From Misgurnus anguillicaudatus (lineage: Eukaryota; Chordata; Actinopteri; Cypriniformes; Cobitidae), in contig NC_073361.2 of NCBI RefSeq assembly GCF_027580225.2, positions 23,020,001 to 23,084,000 of the forward strand: a DNA stretch of 64,000 nt, written 5' to 3'. Under the pieces are notes generated by a model. It ran no database searches, was not told the origin of the DNA, and worked only from the letters and a program-made list of their open reading frames with translations. Below are positions 1 to 12,776 of the stretch, piece after piece (positions within the stretch are counted from its first letter, which is position 1; every line of letters begins with the position of its first letter). The position numbers and the translations under genes were made by a program.

Positions 1-4
1 TTAT

Positions 5-3000
5 TTATACAACGACACAATATACCGGATCATGATAGCTGAAATAAGTCTGTAGAACTCCTGCTTTGATATTTGAGTGTGAGTCACTTATGAATACAAG
101 ATCAAGAAGAGTGTTGTTTTCTGTAGTCCCTGTGCTGATTAGTTGTGTGTATCCTTTTTCTTGAAACAAATGTTGAATAGGTTTGTTGCCATGGTACAGC
201 TGATCTTCATTAAAGTCTCCACATACTATAACTGGCTTGAAATCTATGATCTCCAAAGATGTCAGAAGAGCATTTAGGTTAGTCAAAAATTCTGTTAAAT
301 GATAACTCGGTGGTCTGTAGATTACTGCAAGAAGTGCTTGTTTGGGGGCTTCTATCTTCAAAACCAAATATTCCAGGTCTGTAACATTCTGTATGTACAT
401 TAGTGGATGTGCTTGAACACTACTCTTTACATACATGGCAACACCACCACCATTTTTGTTAGACAACTGTATGTGGTTTGAATAGGATGCATGCCTGTTG
501 CGCTTGTACATTCTATATCCATTCAACTGAAGATCCTCAGAAACAGCTGAGCCAGACAGGTGTGTTTCAGTGAGACACAAAACATCAGCCAGCAAGAGCT
601 CATGGTGGCACTTTATATCATCCATATGACATTGCAGTCCCTCTGTGTTATGATGAATAATTTTAAGACCTGATTCCAATGGTAAATTCTGTACAATGTG
701 TAAAAGTGGTTGGACATTGTGAAAATCAGCTTTTGCCATGTTCTCCAAGGAAGCACTTATTTGTGGATCACAAAAAATTTTCTTTTCATCAAAGTCAATG
801 ATGTGCAATCCACTGAGCGATGTGGTTCTGCTGAGTGCAACATATGCCATGCCTGGTTCAAAAATATGCTTCAGAGATACAACAGCACGGTCAGTTGTCA
901 TTCCTTGAACTTTATGAATAGTGCATGCAAAAGCAAGCTTAATAGGAAATTGCCTTCGAATTGTTCCTTTTCTTTTTAATGATTCCTCAGACCTCTCGAT
1001 ATACACAATGTTGTCATCACCATCTGGTGCTTTGTTGCGATGTTTCTGTCCAGCATTTACATTATCCAAATGGAGACCAATCAGTTGCACAAATGTAAAA
1101 CCATCTCTGGTCTGAGTTGATATTTTTGCGACTCTACCAAAAGTGCCATTAACCAATCCATCTTCCACGTCTATATTTCTGGTAATCATCACTCGTGCAC
1201 CAACTGCAATCTGTAGTATGTCACCAAGATCACATTTGTCTCCTTTAAATGGTACAGCTTGTCTTTTCATTTCACCTGTTCGAGGATCTTTTTTGTAATC
1301 ATGTGCATCAATAGTAATAATATTTGTGAAGCGAGATGATATGGCATCATTGTTGTGATTGTCTACCTCTTTATTAGTTGCATAGATGTGTAATGCATCT
1401 GAGGGACACTCTTCAAAAGAAGATCTTATGGCAGCTTTTAATATGCACTCATCAGCATTAGTAAGTCTCTCATGCTTTTGTTTCACTCTCAGCCTGTTGA
1501 GCAGCTCAGCATATGTAAGATCATCTCTCTGTCTCATGATCTGTGTCAGTGTTATTATTTGAAATTGATCTTTCCAGAAATCAAGCACATGGTCCTCATA
1601 TACACAAAGTGGTCGTGCCCTACCCAGGGGGGGCAACTGTTGAAAATCTCCCACAGCAAGAACAGACAATCCACCAAATGGTTTATGGTTACCTTTAATC
1701 TGTTGTAGTCTCCAGTTCACATAAGCAAACAACTGTTTTGACACCATAGATATTTCATCAATTATTAAAATGTGTGCGTTAGAAAGATCTGCCCTTATTT
1801 CATCTAAGCTGTTTCCAAGTCCTTGGTATGGAGGCTTTAAACTTCTTGGGAGTTTTAAAAGACAGTGCAGTGTTTTACCAGAGATGTTAAAGGCAGCAGT
1901 ACCTGTGAAGGCTGTTAAAAGTACAGTTGGCTTAGAGATGTCGGTTTGCTCTCTTATGCATGGAAGCTTACGCAGTAATTTGGATGCCTCTGCATGAATA
2001 GATTTAATAACATGTGATTTACCAACTCCAGCTCCTCCATTTAAGAAATATAAAAACTGTTGTGGATTTTCACCAGAAACACATCTTTTGCACCAGTCTC
2101 GCACAGCATAAAATACAGAAGCTTGTGTTTGATTCAGACTTTGATATATTTTGCGAATCTGTGCAGAACTGAGCTGAGCAGCTTCCTTGATTGGCATTGC
2201 TGTATTATTGACAGAAGAAGATGCTGTATATTCAGGAATATCATCTTGTTCATTTACATTATTAGCATCAGCTGGTTCACGTTCCAATATGCTTTCCAGT
2301 CGGATCTGTTCATTGGCTGGTGCCAGTGTTGTCCATGCATCTTCCAGTGGGCCATTCTGTTCAAAATCTTCAATTGCCTGTTCTATAGCCTCATTATGCT
2401 TTTCATATTTCTCCCGGTTTGCATTTACAATCATGCACACGCGCTGGAGTTCATCAGTGCCTGGCAATTTTACAGAGGCAAATGTATAAAATGATTCATA
2501 TGTCGGAAATCTTCTAGACTTAAGCTGTTCATCTATGCGATGTGGCAAGTACAGTTTTAGTAGAGTGCCGTAATATTTTTCTGGGTTTTTCTGTTGTGAA
2601 AAACGGGCAAATCTGATGACTGCAGGTTTTCCCTTTGTTCTTTTCTGTATGTATCCCATTTTTTTTTGAAGTGGCAAAACATTTTTACCCTTTGTCTGTC
2701 TTCCATAAACAATGCGATATTCACTTACAAATTCAGCCATGCACATGTTCTCTAATTCTGGTCTGTTTGGTCTGGCCTTGTATTTGTCAGGCAATCCAGT
2801 CATCCATACATTCTCTAAGTCAGGGTCCATTGTTTGCAAGTACTTCATTGGTAAACTCATCTTCAATGCATTATCATCTGTAGGTATGAATATGACATTT
2901 CGTGAAGATGATTTCAGTTTTAGACTGCATGTGCGAGCGACTGCTTCCTGTGAGCTCACTTCTCTGGTCTTTGCATACGCATTCATGACCTGCTTCATGC

Positions 3001-6000
3001 TTTCACGGTCAGACAGATTATCATGAGTTGAGTCTTTTATTACTTTCTTTAGATACTCACTCATCTCATGTTCAGCTTTTGAAATGTATGAAAGAATATA
3101 CATGATACAGCTGTAGGGGTTCAGAATAAATTGTATGTCCATGTTTGCGTTCCAAGCTCTTAACAGCAGTGGATTATAGCCATTAACCCAGCAATCCTGT
3201 GGTCGTCGTTCCATAGAAATTACATTTGATGTTGACAATGACTCAAAATAATTCCTATACTCTTCATAAGTCATGTTAACCTTTTGAAGCAGCTGTGCAG
3301 TAGTTTCAAAGATCTGAGTTGAATCATTCAGTAGATCCCACACTTTCTGAAGCTGTGCTTTTGCTTTTGTAACATTCATATCATCTATGCCCTCTTTTGC
3401 TTTATTTTCTTCATCAGACTCATCTACAGGAGGAGGTCTAGGACGGGTTATTGTGGTCGTATTAATGGGTGGTTTTGGAAATCCAAATCTGCAGTGCTTT
3501 TTGTTTTTCCTACAAGATTTGGAATGGTTACGACTATGCATTTGTACTTCAGTTACAATTCTATGCAGTTCTGGGTCTTTGTTTGGGTCTGGTAATTTGC
3601 ATGAGATGTATTTATCAACAAAATTGCATACATCTTCATCTTGATCTTTTTCAAATTCTGGAGCATCTTTCACCCAGAATAAGCAATGAATGTGTGGAGA
3701 TCCACGTTGTTGAAACTCTACTCTGTAAAAAAAGTCAATTACCTCACCAATGGGTTGAGCAGGTGACATGATTAGATCCCTCATTAAGGCTTCAACTCTT
3801 TTTTCAAACATACGCATGGCTGTGACTGGATTACTTCTGAGGATTTCACATTTTTCTATCCAGTCTAATTCTGAGAAGTTTATAGTTTTTCCTTGTTGTG
3901 CTTTAATAGCTGTTATCACTTCAGGCCATCTCATCTCAGCAGCACTAAATGTACAGAAAAATGTAGGAGTGCCCAACTGTCTTAGCATAGCAAACAAATC
4001 ACGCAGAGTTTTCTCCCAGTATGCTGGAGTCCCACGCAGAGGTTGCATAAACCTTGTTGCATCTTTATTTTGAACAAGCTTTTGTAATTCATGATTGTCC
4101 TGCAGCATTGAACAATTTATTCTGCGACCATCACGTGTCATGGGTTTGGCTTTTCTAAGTTGGATGGACATGCTAGATGTGGCCATGTGCATTTCTGTCA
4201 CAAACTGGGCAAAGAAAATGTAGTTTGTATCCTTGGCGCAACGATTATCAACAGAGAATAGTCGTGTGTTGAAGTATCTGCTGGGGGAGACATGTTTGAC
4301 TCTGTCAGGCTCATCTAACGTGTTCTTACCATCAGGAAATTGCACTGGAAATGCCATAGACTCAAGCTTGGGAATTTTAAAGATGCTTACAGGACTGTTT
4401 CTCTCTGCAGGGGCAATGCAAAAAATTCCATCATCATAAGACAAGAACTGCTGGCCAAGATCAGGGGGCTGTAGACATGTATCCAAAGCAAGTCCTTCTG
4501 AGTTATGTTCTGTACTACTGTCTTCACTTAAATCATTGTGTTCATTATTATTGCTCTGTTCTTCAGTGTTCTCAGTTTCCATTTCCTCATCTGGCACAGT
4601 GGTGTCATTTGTAGACTGCTCATGTTCATTAAACAATTCATCAGCTGAGAGTGCTTCATTAATACAAATCGTTTTGTATTCGGAATGGATTTCTTTTAGT
4701 CTTCTTAAAGCAGATAAAACTTTGTGCATATTCATTGTTTGGAACTGATAGTGACCTTGGTAACAGAGACGTCTTTTGAGTTTCACTGTAAGCAGTTGTG
4801 ATTCACTTCTTGGTCTCGGTAAACAATTTACAGTTGTTTCAACTTCAGATGCCACAGAAATTACAGCTCCTTTTATAGCTCTTTGTTGGCCTTTGGGAAG
4901 TGTTAAAATTTTAGCAAAGGGAATGTACTTTGCAATAACATGTCTTTCAAGAATATTTAAATCGCATAGTTCTGGAGGAATAGGACTAAACTGAAGCTGA
5001 TTGGCTACAGCAATGTCTGGCATCGCACCTCTCAAAAGTGTTGTGTGGCAGCAATGACAGATCCATTCTGTGTTCCTTTCTTCAAAAACACACTGGTTAG
5101 GACAATCAGAGCAAATGTGAATATAGTTGCCGGTCAAGCAAAGTAAAGCAACTGTCGGATTTTTTTGATAGCGTTCACGAACACATTTACGCACTTGATT
5201 TGAGAAGAGCGCTCTTGCACAGCATGTGCAGACATATGTTGGTCCTTGTTTTACAATATCCCTAAAAATATTTAATGCCTTTAAAACTTCTGGATTCTGT
5301 TTTTCACCAGGCTGCCTATTTTGCCACATTTCTATCTGCTGGCGCATATGATTATATTTTTTATATTTGTTTTGAATGTCTCGAGCACAATGTATCTTGT
5401 GAAGAACCTTAAGTGCAAATATTCTGTTTTGAGATTTAAATAAATAATACTCTTTCTGACGAGCATTAAACTGTTGATCATGATGATAAAGTTGTCTAAA
5501 TATTTTCTTCTTTTGTTCATAAAAGGACACATCATTTTTGCACCTGTTTGAATAATAGTCCTTTTGCCTTCGCCTGAATTGATCATCCTTGTATTTTTCA
5601 ATGATATAACCCTTTTGCCTTTGCCTGAATTTTTTATCATCCTTGTATTTTTCATTGATATAATCCTTTTGCCTTTGCCGGAATCGTTCATCATCCTTGT
5701 ATTTTTCAATGATATAATCCTTTTGCCTTTGCCGGAATCGTTCATCATCCTTGTATTTTTCAATGATATAATCCTTTTGCCTTTGCCGGAATCGTTCATC
5801 ATCCTTGTATTTTTCAATGACATAATCCTTTTGTCTTTGCCGGAATTGTTCATCATCCTTGTATTTTCTAATATTATACACCTTTTTTTTCTGTCTGAAT
5901 TGGTCATCATTGTTGTATTTTCTAATTTCATACATCTTTTGCTTCTGCCTAAATTGCTCATCACTCCTGTAATTTTTCATTTTTTTCCTTCTGCATTCTT

Positions 6001-7285
6001 CATTGCTTCTGTAATAGCTCTTTTTTCTCTCTCTATAAATCTCATCATTCCAATACTTTTTCTTCATGGCTTGTTTATGTCTTTGCCTGTATGCAATACT
6101 TTTTTTATAAGCATAGATTTTACGTAGAGACTCTTTTTTGTCATGAACATGTTGCTTTGAAGTCATTTCTTCCTGCCTTGTTTTACAGTAAGCTTTTCGC
6201 TTTCGAAACTTGTTCAGTTTATTTGACTGCTGATTAGTTGAGTGGTGATTTGGAGATAAGAATGTAATTTTATCCTGTGACTGTATAAGTGATACAATTT
6301 TATATCCTTCATCATTCTGAGTGACGGTAGCTATAAATTCCATTTTATCTTGTTCATTCGAGCTGTTTTGTGCATTGCATGGTGTGGCTACATTAATATT
6401 AGTCTCAGGTGGCTGTTGAAATTCCACATATTGTTGTAACATATCAGCAGACCTACATTGTTCAACATCTGACAGAGTTGTATTTTTACAAGAGACATCT
6501 GGTTCTACTTGAGTGTTTACGCAACTTGCAGCTGTTGAGTTTATGAATGATACAGGCAGCAGATCAAATTGTTCCTGGTCACTTATTTGAAGACACCCTT
6601 GAAACAAAAGCAGCAGCCTCTCTACCAAGTCTTCTAAATGAATAAAGGTCAACATCACTGCTGTACCTGTGCTGTTATCAGCAATCAGGCCTTCTGGTGT
6701 TCTGCAGTGAGAATCAAAATAACCAAACCTACCTGAGCGATCTCTGAACAGAGCAACACAGTATCTTCCACATAGAAACAACATATCTCTAACACCACTT
6801 CTAAGACATTGCAGAGTATTCTCTAGATTTTCATACCCACTTAATGCAGGTCTATCATTCAGAAATCCAAACATCTGGCAATGTTTAAGGATGTTATAGC
6901 AGCACAAGTCTGTCTCAATTTGGTTTGGTAGCTCGTCAAAATTTAAAAAACTATCCACAAAATGTCCATTGCTCTGTAGTGATTGTTTGACAGTAGTGTA
7001 AACTGCATCACCTTTCTGTAAAATACAATCTAGATCGAAACTGTGTAGATCATTACGTTCATTATGTGCTGCTAGGAACATTAAAGAGTTGCATGTACAC
7101 TGACGACCTCTGGAGTTAATGTTGTACCTTGGATCGCTTTGACAATGGGATGCTACAACAGACAGAACATATGGGTTTGCATCATTCATACCTGATACAG
7201 TGTTGGTACGGTTGTTGGTGCCAAATGAAACTTCTAGCTTTCTGCGCTGTTTCTGAGATTCACTCCTCTTTCCCTTCCTTGGCAT
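5..7285 (-). CDS. Helitron/Helentron rolling-circle transposase (Rep-helicase-endonuclease), intact
   Basis: A single uninterrupted 2426-codon frame. In order I see: an N-terminal cysteine-protease-like domain (Cys in GRQCTCNS near residue 63, FDSH near 191, like OTU/tegument-type deubiquitinases); a charged repeat tract (about 440-580); a CxxC/HxC zinc-binding region (about 680-760); the Helitron-specific N-terminal region; the HUH replicase motif HIHCLFW near 1200 with a later tyrosine pair in YILSYISK; a PIF1-type superfamily 1 helicase with Walker A GGAGVGKS (about 1754), IIDEISM (about 1845), VGDFQQLPP and a late VALSR motif; and a C-terminal AP-type endonuclease (TETHL, CGDFNE, from about 2205). 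Known family role: nicking and unwinding DNA for rolling-circle transposition; the endonuclease is typical of Helentron-type elements of fish. The start ATG sits in a good Kozak context just after a possible splice acceptor. The absence of stops or frameshifts suggests a young copy. Confidence 0.92.
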   Translation of the reverse strand: MPRKGKRSESQKQRRKLEVSFGTNNRTNTVSGMNDANPYVLSVVASHCQSDPRYNINSRGRQCTCNSLMFLAAHNERNDLHSFDLDCILQKGDAVYTTVKQSLQSNGHFVDSFLNFDELPNQIETDLCCYNILKHCQMFGFLNDRPALSGYENLENTLQCLRSGVRDMLFLCGRYCVALFRDRSGRFGYFDSHCRTPEGLIADNSTGTAVMLTFIHLEDLVERLLLLFQGCLQISDQEQFDLLPVSFINSTAASCVNTQVEPDVSCKNTTLSDVEQCRSADMLQQYVEFQQPPETNINVATPCNAQNSSNEQDKMEFIATVTQNDEGYKIVSLIQSQDKITFLSPNHHSTNQQSNKLNKFRKRKAYCKTRQEEMTSKQHVHDKKESLRKIYAYKKSIAYRQRHKQAMKKKYWNDEIYRERKKSYYRSNEECRRKKMKNYRSDEQFRQKQKMYEIRKYNNDDQFRQKKKVYNIRKYKDDEQFRQRQKDYVIEKYKDDERFRQRQKDYIIEKYKDDERFRQRQKDYIIEKYKDDERFRQRQKDYINEKYKDDKKFRQRQKGYIIEKYKDDQFRRRQKDYYSNRCKNDVSFYEQKKKIFRQLYHHDQQFNARQKEYYLFKSQNRIFALKVLHKIHCARDIQNKYKKYNHMRQQIEMWQNRQPGEKQNPEVLKALNIFRDIVKQGPTYVCTCCARALFSNQVRKCVRERYQKNPTVALLCLTGNYIHICSDCPNQCVFEERNTEWICHCCHTTLLRGAMPDIAVANQLQFSPIPPELCDLNILERHVIAKYIPFAKILTLPKGQQRAIKGAVISVASEVETTVNCLPRPRSESQLLTVKLKRRLCYQGHYQFQTMNMHKVLSALRRLKEIHSEYKTICINEALSADELFNEHEQSTNDTTVPDEEMETENTEEQSNNNEHNDLSEDSSTEHNSEGLALDTCLQPPDLGQQFLSYDDGIFCIAPAERNSPVSIFKIPKLESMAFPVQFPDGKNTLDEPDRVKHVSPSRYFNTRLFSVDNRCAKDTNYIFFAQFVTEMHMATSSMSIQLRKAKPMTRDGRRINCSMLQDNHELQKLVQNKDATRFMQPLRGTPAYWEKTLRDLFAMLRQLGTPTFFCTFSAAEMRWPEVITAIKAQQGKTINFSELDWIEKCEILRSNPVTAMRMFEKRVEALMRDLIMSPAQPIGEVIDFFYRVEFQQRGSPHIHCLFWVKDAPEFEKDQDEDVCNFVDKYISCKLPDPNKDPELHRIVTEVQMHSRNHSKSCRKNKKHCRFGFPKPPINTTTITRPRPPPVDESDEENKAKEGIDDMNVTKAKAQLQKVWDLLNDSTQIFETTAQLLQKVNMTYEEYRNYFESLSTSNVISMERRPQDCWVNGYNPLLLRAWNANMDIQFILNPYSCIMYILSYISKAEHEMSEYLKKVIKDSTHDNLSDRESMKQVMNAYAKTREVSSQEAVARTCSLKLKSSSRNVIFIPTDDNALKMSLPMKYLQTMDPDLENVWMTGLPDKYKARPNRPELENMCMAEFVSEYRIVYGRQTKGKNVLPLQKKMGYIQKRTKGKPAVIRFARFSQQKNPEKYYGTLLKLYLPHRIDEQLKSRRFPTYESFYTFASVKLPGTDELQRVCMIVNANREKYEKHNEAIEQAIEDFEQNGPLEDAWTTLAPANEQIRLESILEREPADANNVNEQDDIPEYTASSSVNNTAMPIKEAAQLSSAQIRKIYQSLNQTQASVFYAVRDWCKRCVSGENPQQFLYFLNGGAGVGKSHVIKSIHAEASKLLRKLPCIREQTDISKPTVLLTAFTGTAAFNISGKTLHCLLKLPRSLKPPYQGLGNSLDEIRADLSNAHILIIDEISMVSKQLFAYVNWRLQQIKGNHKPFGGLSVLAVGDFQQLPPLGRARPLCVYEDHVLDFWKDQFQIITLTQIMRQRDDLTYAELLNRLRVKQKHERLTNADECILKAAIRSSFEECPSDALHIYATNKEVDNHNNDAISSRFTNIITIDAHDYKKDPRTGEMKRQAVPFKGDKCDLGDILQIAVGARVMITRNIDVEDGLVNGTFGRVAKISTQTRDGFTFVQLIGLHLDNVNAGQKHRNKAPDGDDNIVYIERSEESLKRKGTIRRQFPIKLAFACTIHKVQGMTTDRAVVSLKHIFEPGMAYVALSRTTSLSGLHIIDFDEKKIFCDPQISASLENMAKADFHNVQPLLHIVQNLPLESGLKIIHHNTEGLQCHMDDIKCHHELLLADVLCLTETHLSGSAVSEDLQLNGYRMYKRNRHASYSNHIQLSNKNGGGVAMYVKSSVQAHPLMYIQNVTDLEYLVLKIEAPKQALLAVIYRPPSYHLTEFLTNLNALLTSLEIIDFKPVIVCGDFNEDQLYHGNKPIQHLFQEKGYTQLISTGTTENNTLLDLVFISDSHSNIKAGVLQTYFSYHDPVYCVVV
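5560..5960 (-). repeat. In-frame 54-bp tandem repeats inside the Helitron gene
   Basis: Units of 54 bp (18 codons, core [15 protein letters not shown]) are repeated about eight times. The central units (about 5650-5815) are nearly identical at DNA level and the outer ones have diverged. The protein product is a highly charged, probably helical spacer between the protease-like and zinc-binding regions. Confidence 0.85.
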
Positions 7286-7639
7286 GGTGCTGTTTCAACA
7301 CTCAGTAAATGTAATAAATATAAGAACAGTTTAATAAATAAATAAATTACTTTCAAATATATATATATATATATTAATAGAAGAAATTGAACTGAAAAAT
7401 TCTAACTTATCATATATCAGTTATGCCAAAAAAGTTAAATAATTGTCACAAAGAATCCTATAGTAAAAAGTAAATATAAGAACTGTGGTAAATATAGTAA
7501 ATATGTAGTAATGTTATAAGAACAATTCAATAAACAAATGATTGTTTAAGAAGAACAGGAATATTATCAGTTAATTAAGCCAAAAAGTTAAATGAAATAT
7601 CCTATAGTAAATGTATATATAAGAATTTACTTAAAAAAT

Positions 7640-8240
7640 GAGAAAATAGTAAAAATGTAGTAAATATAAGAACTGTAGTGTATATATAGTAAAAATGTAG
7701 TAAATATAAGAACTGTAGTAAATATAGTAAAATATAGTAAATATAAGAACTGTAGTAAATATAGTAAAATATAGTAAATATAAGAACTGTAAATATAGTA
7801 AAATGTAGTAAATATAAGAACTGTAAATAGAGTAAATATGTAGTAAATATAAAAACGGTAAATATAGTAAAACGTAGTAAATATAAGAAATGTAAATATA
7901 GTAAAATGTAGTAAATATAAGAACTGTAAATATAGTAAAATGTAGTAAATATAAGAACTGTAAAAATAGTAAAATGTAGTAAATATAAGAACTGTAAATA
8001 TAGTAAAATGTAGTAAATATAAGAACTGTAAATATAGTAAAATGTAGTAAATATAAGAACTGTAAATATAGTAAAATGTAGTAAATATAAGAACTTTAAA
8101 TATAGTAAAATGTAGTAAATATAAAAACTGTAAATATAGTAAATATGTAGTAAATATAAGAACTGTAGTAAATATAGTAAAAAAATAGAAAATAGAACTG
8201 TAGTAAATATAATAAATATGTAGTAAATATAAGAACAAAT
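7640..8240. repeat. AT-rich minisatellite, about 33-bp unit
   Basis: Tandem copies built around TAGTAAATATAAGAACTGTA, about 18 units, lying between the Helitron start codon and its probable upstream leader exons. The long open frame across it on the minus strand (7627-8238) is only repeat sequence. Tandem repeats are common inside Helentron-type elements, so it may belong to the element. Confidence 0.85.
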
Positions 8241-8418
8241 TTATAAATTATTTTAAATATATATTAAAAAAAGAAATGGAACAGAAATATTAAAATTGAA
8301 TATATTAATAAGAATATATTATCAGTTATGCCCAAAAGTTGAATTAGTTGTACCAATTAATGATCCTTAGAAGTAAATTTCAGTCCTTGTTTTGAAAATG
8401 CAGATGCACTTTTCTTAC

Positions 8419-10489
8419 CTGAGATTAGATTGTTCAGGATTTATGTTCAATGTGGTTGTAGGGTGTATGGGTGTAAATCTTGGTATGTAATCAATAGTGT
8501 ATCAGGGTTTTTTCAGAATCAGAGATCATAGATCAAAAATTAGGGGTGTGGCCTTTTATTAAAAGATGCGTTGGCAAGCTACTGTAGTGCAAGATGTTAA
8601 AAGCAAATCTGATTTTGCATCTTGCAGTTTAATGCGAGCAAGCAAAGCAGCAAGCAGTGCAGCGGCATTTTATGTGCATGGCCGTCAAGTGAAAGAGAAA
8701 GGATGGAAGATGCATTTGTTTAGGTTAATGAGCAAGATAAAGGCATGTAAATGAATAATATAAAGATATGGATAGGACAGGACAGGACAGGTAAGGACAG
8801 ACCCACACAGAGAAAAAAAATTAAGTCAGTCACATTGTTAAATGCAAATTGCCATGCTTAATTGTAAATCACTTAATTACCTGCCCTAAAAATGATTCAA
8901 TTATTTATATCATTTGTATCGAAAAAGAACTACATTTACAGCATCAAAAGCAACAGAAATATTAAACAATACCTTATTAATCATTTACAGTCAAATAATT
9001 TTTAAAGCATTACTTACTCAACTGACGGTGAACTGAGTTGAATACAAACTGAACAATCAAATTTTTTATCATTATTAAATCAATGTTAGGATAAATCAAG
9101 CTATGTTGGTACAATATGTCTCAATATCAACATGTTTTATCACTCATTAACTAGCACTGGTGTTAATGAAGATAACATGTAAGTGTAGAAAGATTACTAT
9201 GCTAAGAAAAAATGACTAATGACTTGTGCCACATTGATTTTAGGAGATTACTTACATAGAGCAATGCCAAAGCAGTGATGTCACCTATGAAAAAAAACAT
9301 TAATATGGTGACAATCAGAAACTGTGTTATAAAATGGATCAAACCATGCAAAACAGATCTTGCAGATTTGTTTCTGACTGTAACATTTTCAACAATTATG
9401 CTACAATTACCCTGTTAAAAAAGGTGGTGGTGGGGGGAACAGTTGCTGCTGTTGGCAGTGGGGAGAAGGCAGTGGAACACAAAACACAATCCTATAAATT
9501 AACAAACCAAAAAAAGAGAACAATTAACAAAAACAAATGTTAAACACTTAGCAAAGGAGAAAGAATAGTTAAAGCTTTAAAAATATTCTGTTATGATTTC
9601 TATTACTTTATTGTCCCAAATATTAGAAATTTTTTTCACGAAAAAAAACTCTCAATAAACGATATTGTTGTATATTTGAGCTCTAAGTCAATCATATCCG
9701 CAAAAATGCAGTAGGTGGCGCCAAAACCAGATGTGTAAAAAAGCAGATGTGCAGGTTATAAATAGTTGGTCTTAAAAAATTATTTTCCAAAAGGTACACT
9801 TGGGGGGGGTCTTATATTTGGGACAATACTGTACAAATGTAGTTACAAGAATTCATAATTTTACTTACGGCAGAGGATGCAGTGATCTGGCCAACAAAAA
9901 TTGCATGTAACAGATTTACAGAAAAACAAAAAAGGAAGAACAAGATTAAAGTCAATCTATACTGTTTGCTTGCAAGAATAACCTTGAAAAAAATATTAAA
10001 TAGTTAATATAGCACATATAGTTAGTAGTTTAGTTTAAATGTGTAAATCAGATACCTTTAGAGGTGGTCAATAAACACACATTAGCTCATTACATAAGTA
10101 TTAGGGCTGCTGTGCCAATGAGTCTCCATGTTGCTTGGCAACCGTTCAAAACATTAATGAGATGTGTATTGCTTTGTACTTGTTATTAATAAATTATTGT
10201 TTTACATTCATGTGTGTTTGTTTATTTATTGAAAACTTGTGCATGTAGTAATATTTAATACAAGCAATAAGCCCCTTTGAAGGCGTTTTCTCAGTATTTT
10301 CAGTCATTTAGTAATGTCGTTTTATAGGCATTCCTCCACATCGTGTTTTAATGGTTATAAAATCTTTCCCACAAACACTCATCTTCACATGGCTTATTGC
10401 TTTTCATCACCAGTCTAGACAAACAACATTTTGAAATATTAAGTTGCATTATATAGCATACCCCACAAATCAATTCTTGCATTACTTAC
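8419..10489 (-). other. Probable spliced 5' leader of the Helitron gene (series of minus-strand splice sites)
   Basis: Strong GTAAG-type donors, all on the minus strand, end candidate exons at 10490 (CAG|GTAAGT), 9869 (GCC|GTAAGT), 9256 (TAT|GTAAGT), 9018 (TGA|GTAAGT) and 8419 (CAG|GTAAGA). Good acceptors bound the short exons 9256-9284 and 9018-9048 (TTTTTTTTCATAG and TTGATTGTTCAG). The next acceptor would be at about 7290, just before the Helitron ATG. No convincing continuous coding frame links the exons, so I read them as untranslated leader exons. An unknown small gene is the alternative. Confidence 0.5.
9606..9831. mobile_element. Short inverted-repeat element (MITE), TA target duplication
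   Basis: Terminal inverted repeats of about 22 bp: left CTTTATTGTCCCAAATAT, right (complement) CAGTATTGTCCCAAATAT, each flanked by TA. The CAGT start and TA duplication fit a pogo/Tc1-mariner-type non-autonomous element. No coding capacity. Confidence 0.7.
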
Positions 10490-10610
10490 CTGAACGGAGA
10501 ACCGCTGGACCAGATGAAAGCAGAATGACGTCAAGCCAGAATGACGTTGCTTACGCAAAACGTCAAGTATTGCCAATGCGCAACTAAATAAAATACTATA
10601 ATACTATACT
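10490..10610 (-). promoter_or_regulatory. Candidate promoter and first exon for the minus-strand Helitron transcript
   Basis: Upstream of the CAG|GTAAGT donor at 10490 lies a perfect cyclic-AMP response element TGACGTCA (10526-10533), two further CRE-like half sites (TGACGTTG and ACGTCAAG, 10540-10566), and an A/T-rich TATA-like stretch near 10585-10600 in minus-strand orientation. The first exon has no ATG, consistent with a leader. Confidence 0.4.
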
Positions 10611-11009
10611 TTATTTAATACTATAGTTTATTTTCTTGTTTAAAATAAAACATTTATATTGCGATATTTCAATGACCCTTGGTGTGTGTTAACAATTTTA
10701 TCATACGATATAGGCTAATGAGAAACCAGAGCAAATGGAGCATTGTTTTTATTTTTATTATTTGTGCACATCAAAGAGACAAAAAACAGCTTTTAAGTTC
10801 CCACGTATTTTCCAGCATAATAATAATATATATAGAGAGAAAATTATTACTGTCAGAAAAAGTGCAGCTTCTGTCTGGCAGCTCAATTAGGCATACAAAT
10901 TAACGTTACATATTTTCCTTTATAAAGGTATATTTTCTAACATGTATCTGTAAAAAAAAAATTATATAAACATATTATGTACATTGTTAAGACCTACAGG
11001 CCTAAAATA

Positions 11010-11128
11010 GCAGAATGGTCGCGTGCAAGAGCCGCGAGGCCAGACGCTATTTAAGTTGTATCCATGCCAACAGTGCGCATTTCTGGACAACAATCTGACC
11101 GGAGCAGACGGAGCTTATACTTATTAAG
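11010..11128 (+). promoter_or_regulatory. Candidate promoter and non-coding first exon of the OB-fold gene
   Basis: A CpG-containing block with a TATA-like CTATTTAAG at 11047-11055 is followed by a short exon ending in AAG|GTAAGT (11128/11129). A second non-coding exon fits at 11956-12022 (acceptor TTTTCAACAG, donor AT|GTAAGT), ahead of the coding exon that starts at 12342. The block faces away from the minus-strand promoter about 0.5 kb to its left. Confidence 0.5.
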
Positions 11129-11484
11129 GTAAGTACTTAACTAAGTAATACAAAACACTTTCAAAATGAATAGTCATACTAAAAAAAAGTAACAATATAA
11201 AAAAGTTAAAAAAAGAACACTTTCATAACTACATTACTAAAAAAAAAAAAAATTATTTCCACACTGATTTTTTTTTTTTTACAAAAAAATCAGCCTCTTT
11301 ACTTCACGTCGACATAATAATGTCATAAAAATATATGGCTGCATTTTACAGTACACTGACCCCTCCCTAAATATGTAAAATGTCCCATACAGATGATGGC
11401 TTTTCGTTCAGACCGTTAATTCCGTTATCTTCGTTTGGCATCATTTGCGCAAGGGAGATGCGAGTGCTGGAGGGAGCGCTCTTC

Positions 11485-11505
11485 AAACACAAACACACGC
11501 ATGCA

Positions 11506-11569
<64 letters not shown>

Positions 11570-11580
11570 GGGAGAGAGAA
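11485..11580. repeat. Compound microsatellite (CA)n(GA)n(CAGA)n
   Basis: Contiguous CA, then GA, then CAGA simple repeats inside the first intron of the OB-fold gene. Open frames here on both strands are repeat artefacts. Confidence 0.9.
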
Positions 11581-12059
11581 GAGATAGTTATTCATATTAA
11601 TATACAAATAAAACTAAATTTACTCCAACTATTATTATACCTGTATGTCATCAAAGGGAGCAGGTGTCACACGCCAGTCCTACAGCGCTCGATCTCCCTC
11701 TCTCACAGGAACTTTTAGGGAAAGCGAGAGACGAATATTCCAGGAGGAATTATTAGTGAACTTACATTTGCTTTAATAATACTACTACTAATACATAATA
11801 CTAATTATAATATTGATAACAATAATTACAATACAAAAAAATACTCAAAGTAATACACAAACAAATATTTAAACAAACAACTGATTGTTATATTTGTACA
11901 ATGTCTGTGTTATATTAACGTACACTAATTTTTCTTTTTAATTTGTTTTCAACAGTATAGACACCAAAATTCTAAGCCATTTTACAAATCTTATACAGAG
12001 CCATTACAAAGACTACTGATATGTAAGTATATTATTATGGATATACTTTTTATGATTTT

Positions 12060-12188
12060 CGCAGTTTTATAACTTGGGAAAGAGCGCCACTTAGTGGATA
12101 ATACCGAAATATGGATTTGCAGGAAGCGTTTTTTTCTTAGGCTAATTGATGAGATAAACTCGTCAGTGGCGAAGAAAGAGTTAAAAAC
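12060..12188. mobile_element. Fragment of a cyprinid inverted-repeat element
   Basis: Segments such as GAGCGCCACTTAGTGGATAA and GATGAGATAAACTCGTCAGT, ending in AAAGAGTTAA, resemble parts of the element at 33058-33619. One end is missing, so this is a decayed copy within the leader intron of the OB-fold gene. Confidence 0.45.
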
Positions 12189-12342
12189 TTTTTTATATAT
12201 AATCTAAAAAACCTTTTAACAATACAAAGAACATTGTAAGAATATTTTTTTATTGACTATTAAACATTATCTTAGTTTTTGTATTTGAAAGATAATTGTT
12301 TTTGGTGTTACTAAGATATCTGTTTTTGTCCTTACCCACAGA

Positions 12343-12776
12343 ATGTCACATCCATATGCCACACCAGGGCGACTAACCCTAAAATGTGTTAAAACACATG
12401 TTTATCATAAAGCAAGCTCATTTTCATATCAAAATTCTAAAATAGAGATTAGTTCTTACAAAACCTCCGCAGCTTGTGCCCTCACTGATGGCAGTAGGGC
12501 AATTCTGCACAAGAAAAATGGCCCAGATCCAGAATTTGAGGAGGGTGCATCATACATACTCAGAAAAAGCATCATTTCAAAGCGGTATGGGCGGCTATAC
12601 TTGCTGCTTGAACGAAAATATAAATTTAGGACGGCTCCAATAAACATACCCGAGGAGGCTGAGAGAGCAGCAAAGGATGCTCTGTGTCCACCATCTGCTC
12701 TGGTGACTGGGGAGGAGGAGGACATCTTTTCCAAAAATGGATATTTAAGTCTTCAAGGGAAGGTGGAAAAAGTGAG

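Noticed and set aside
5332..6127. Open frames overlapping the Helitron repeat tract on both strands
   Set aside because: Alternative frames of a 54-bp repeat inside a well-supported gene.
7627..8238. 203-codon minus-strand open frame
   Set aside because: Entirely within an AT-rich minisatellite; the product is a Tyr/Leu/Phe repeat.
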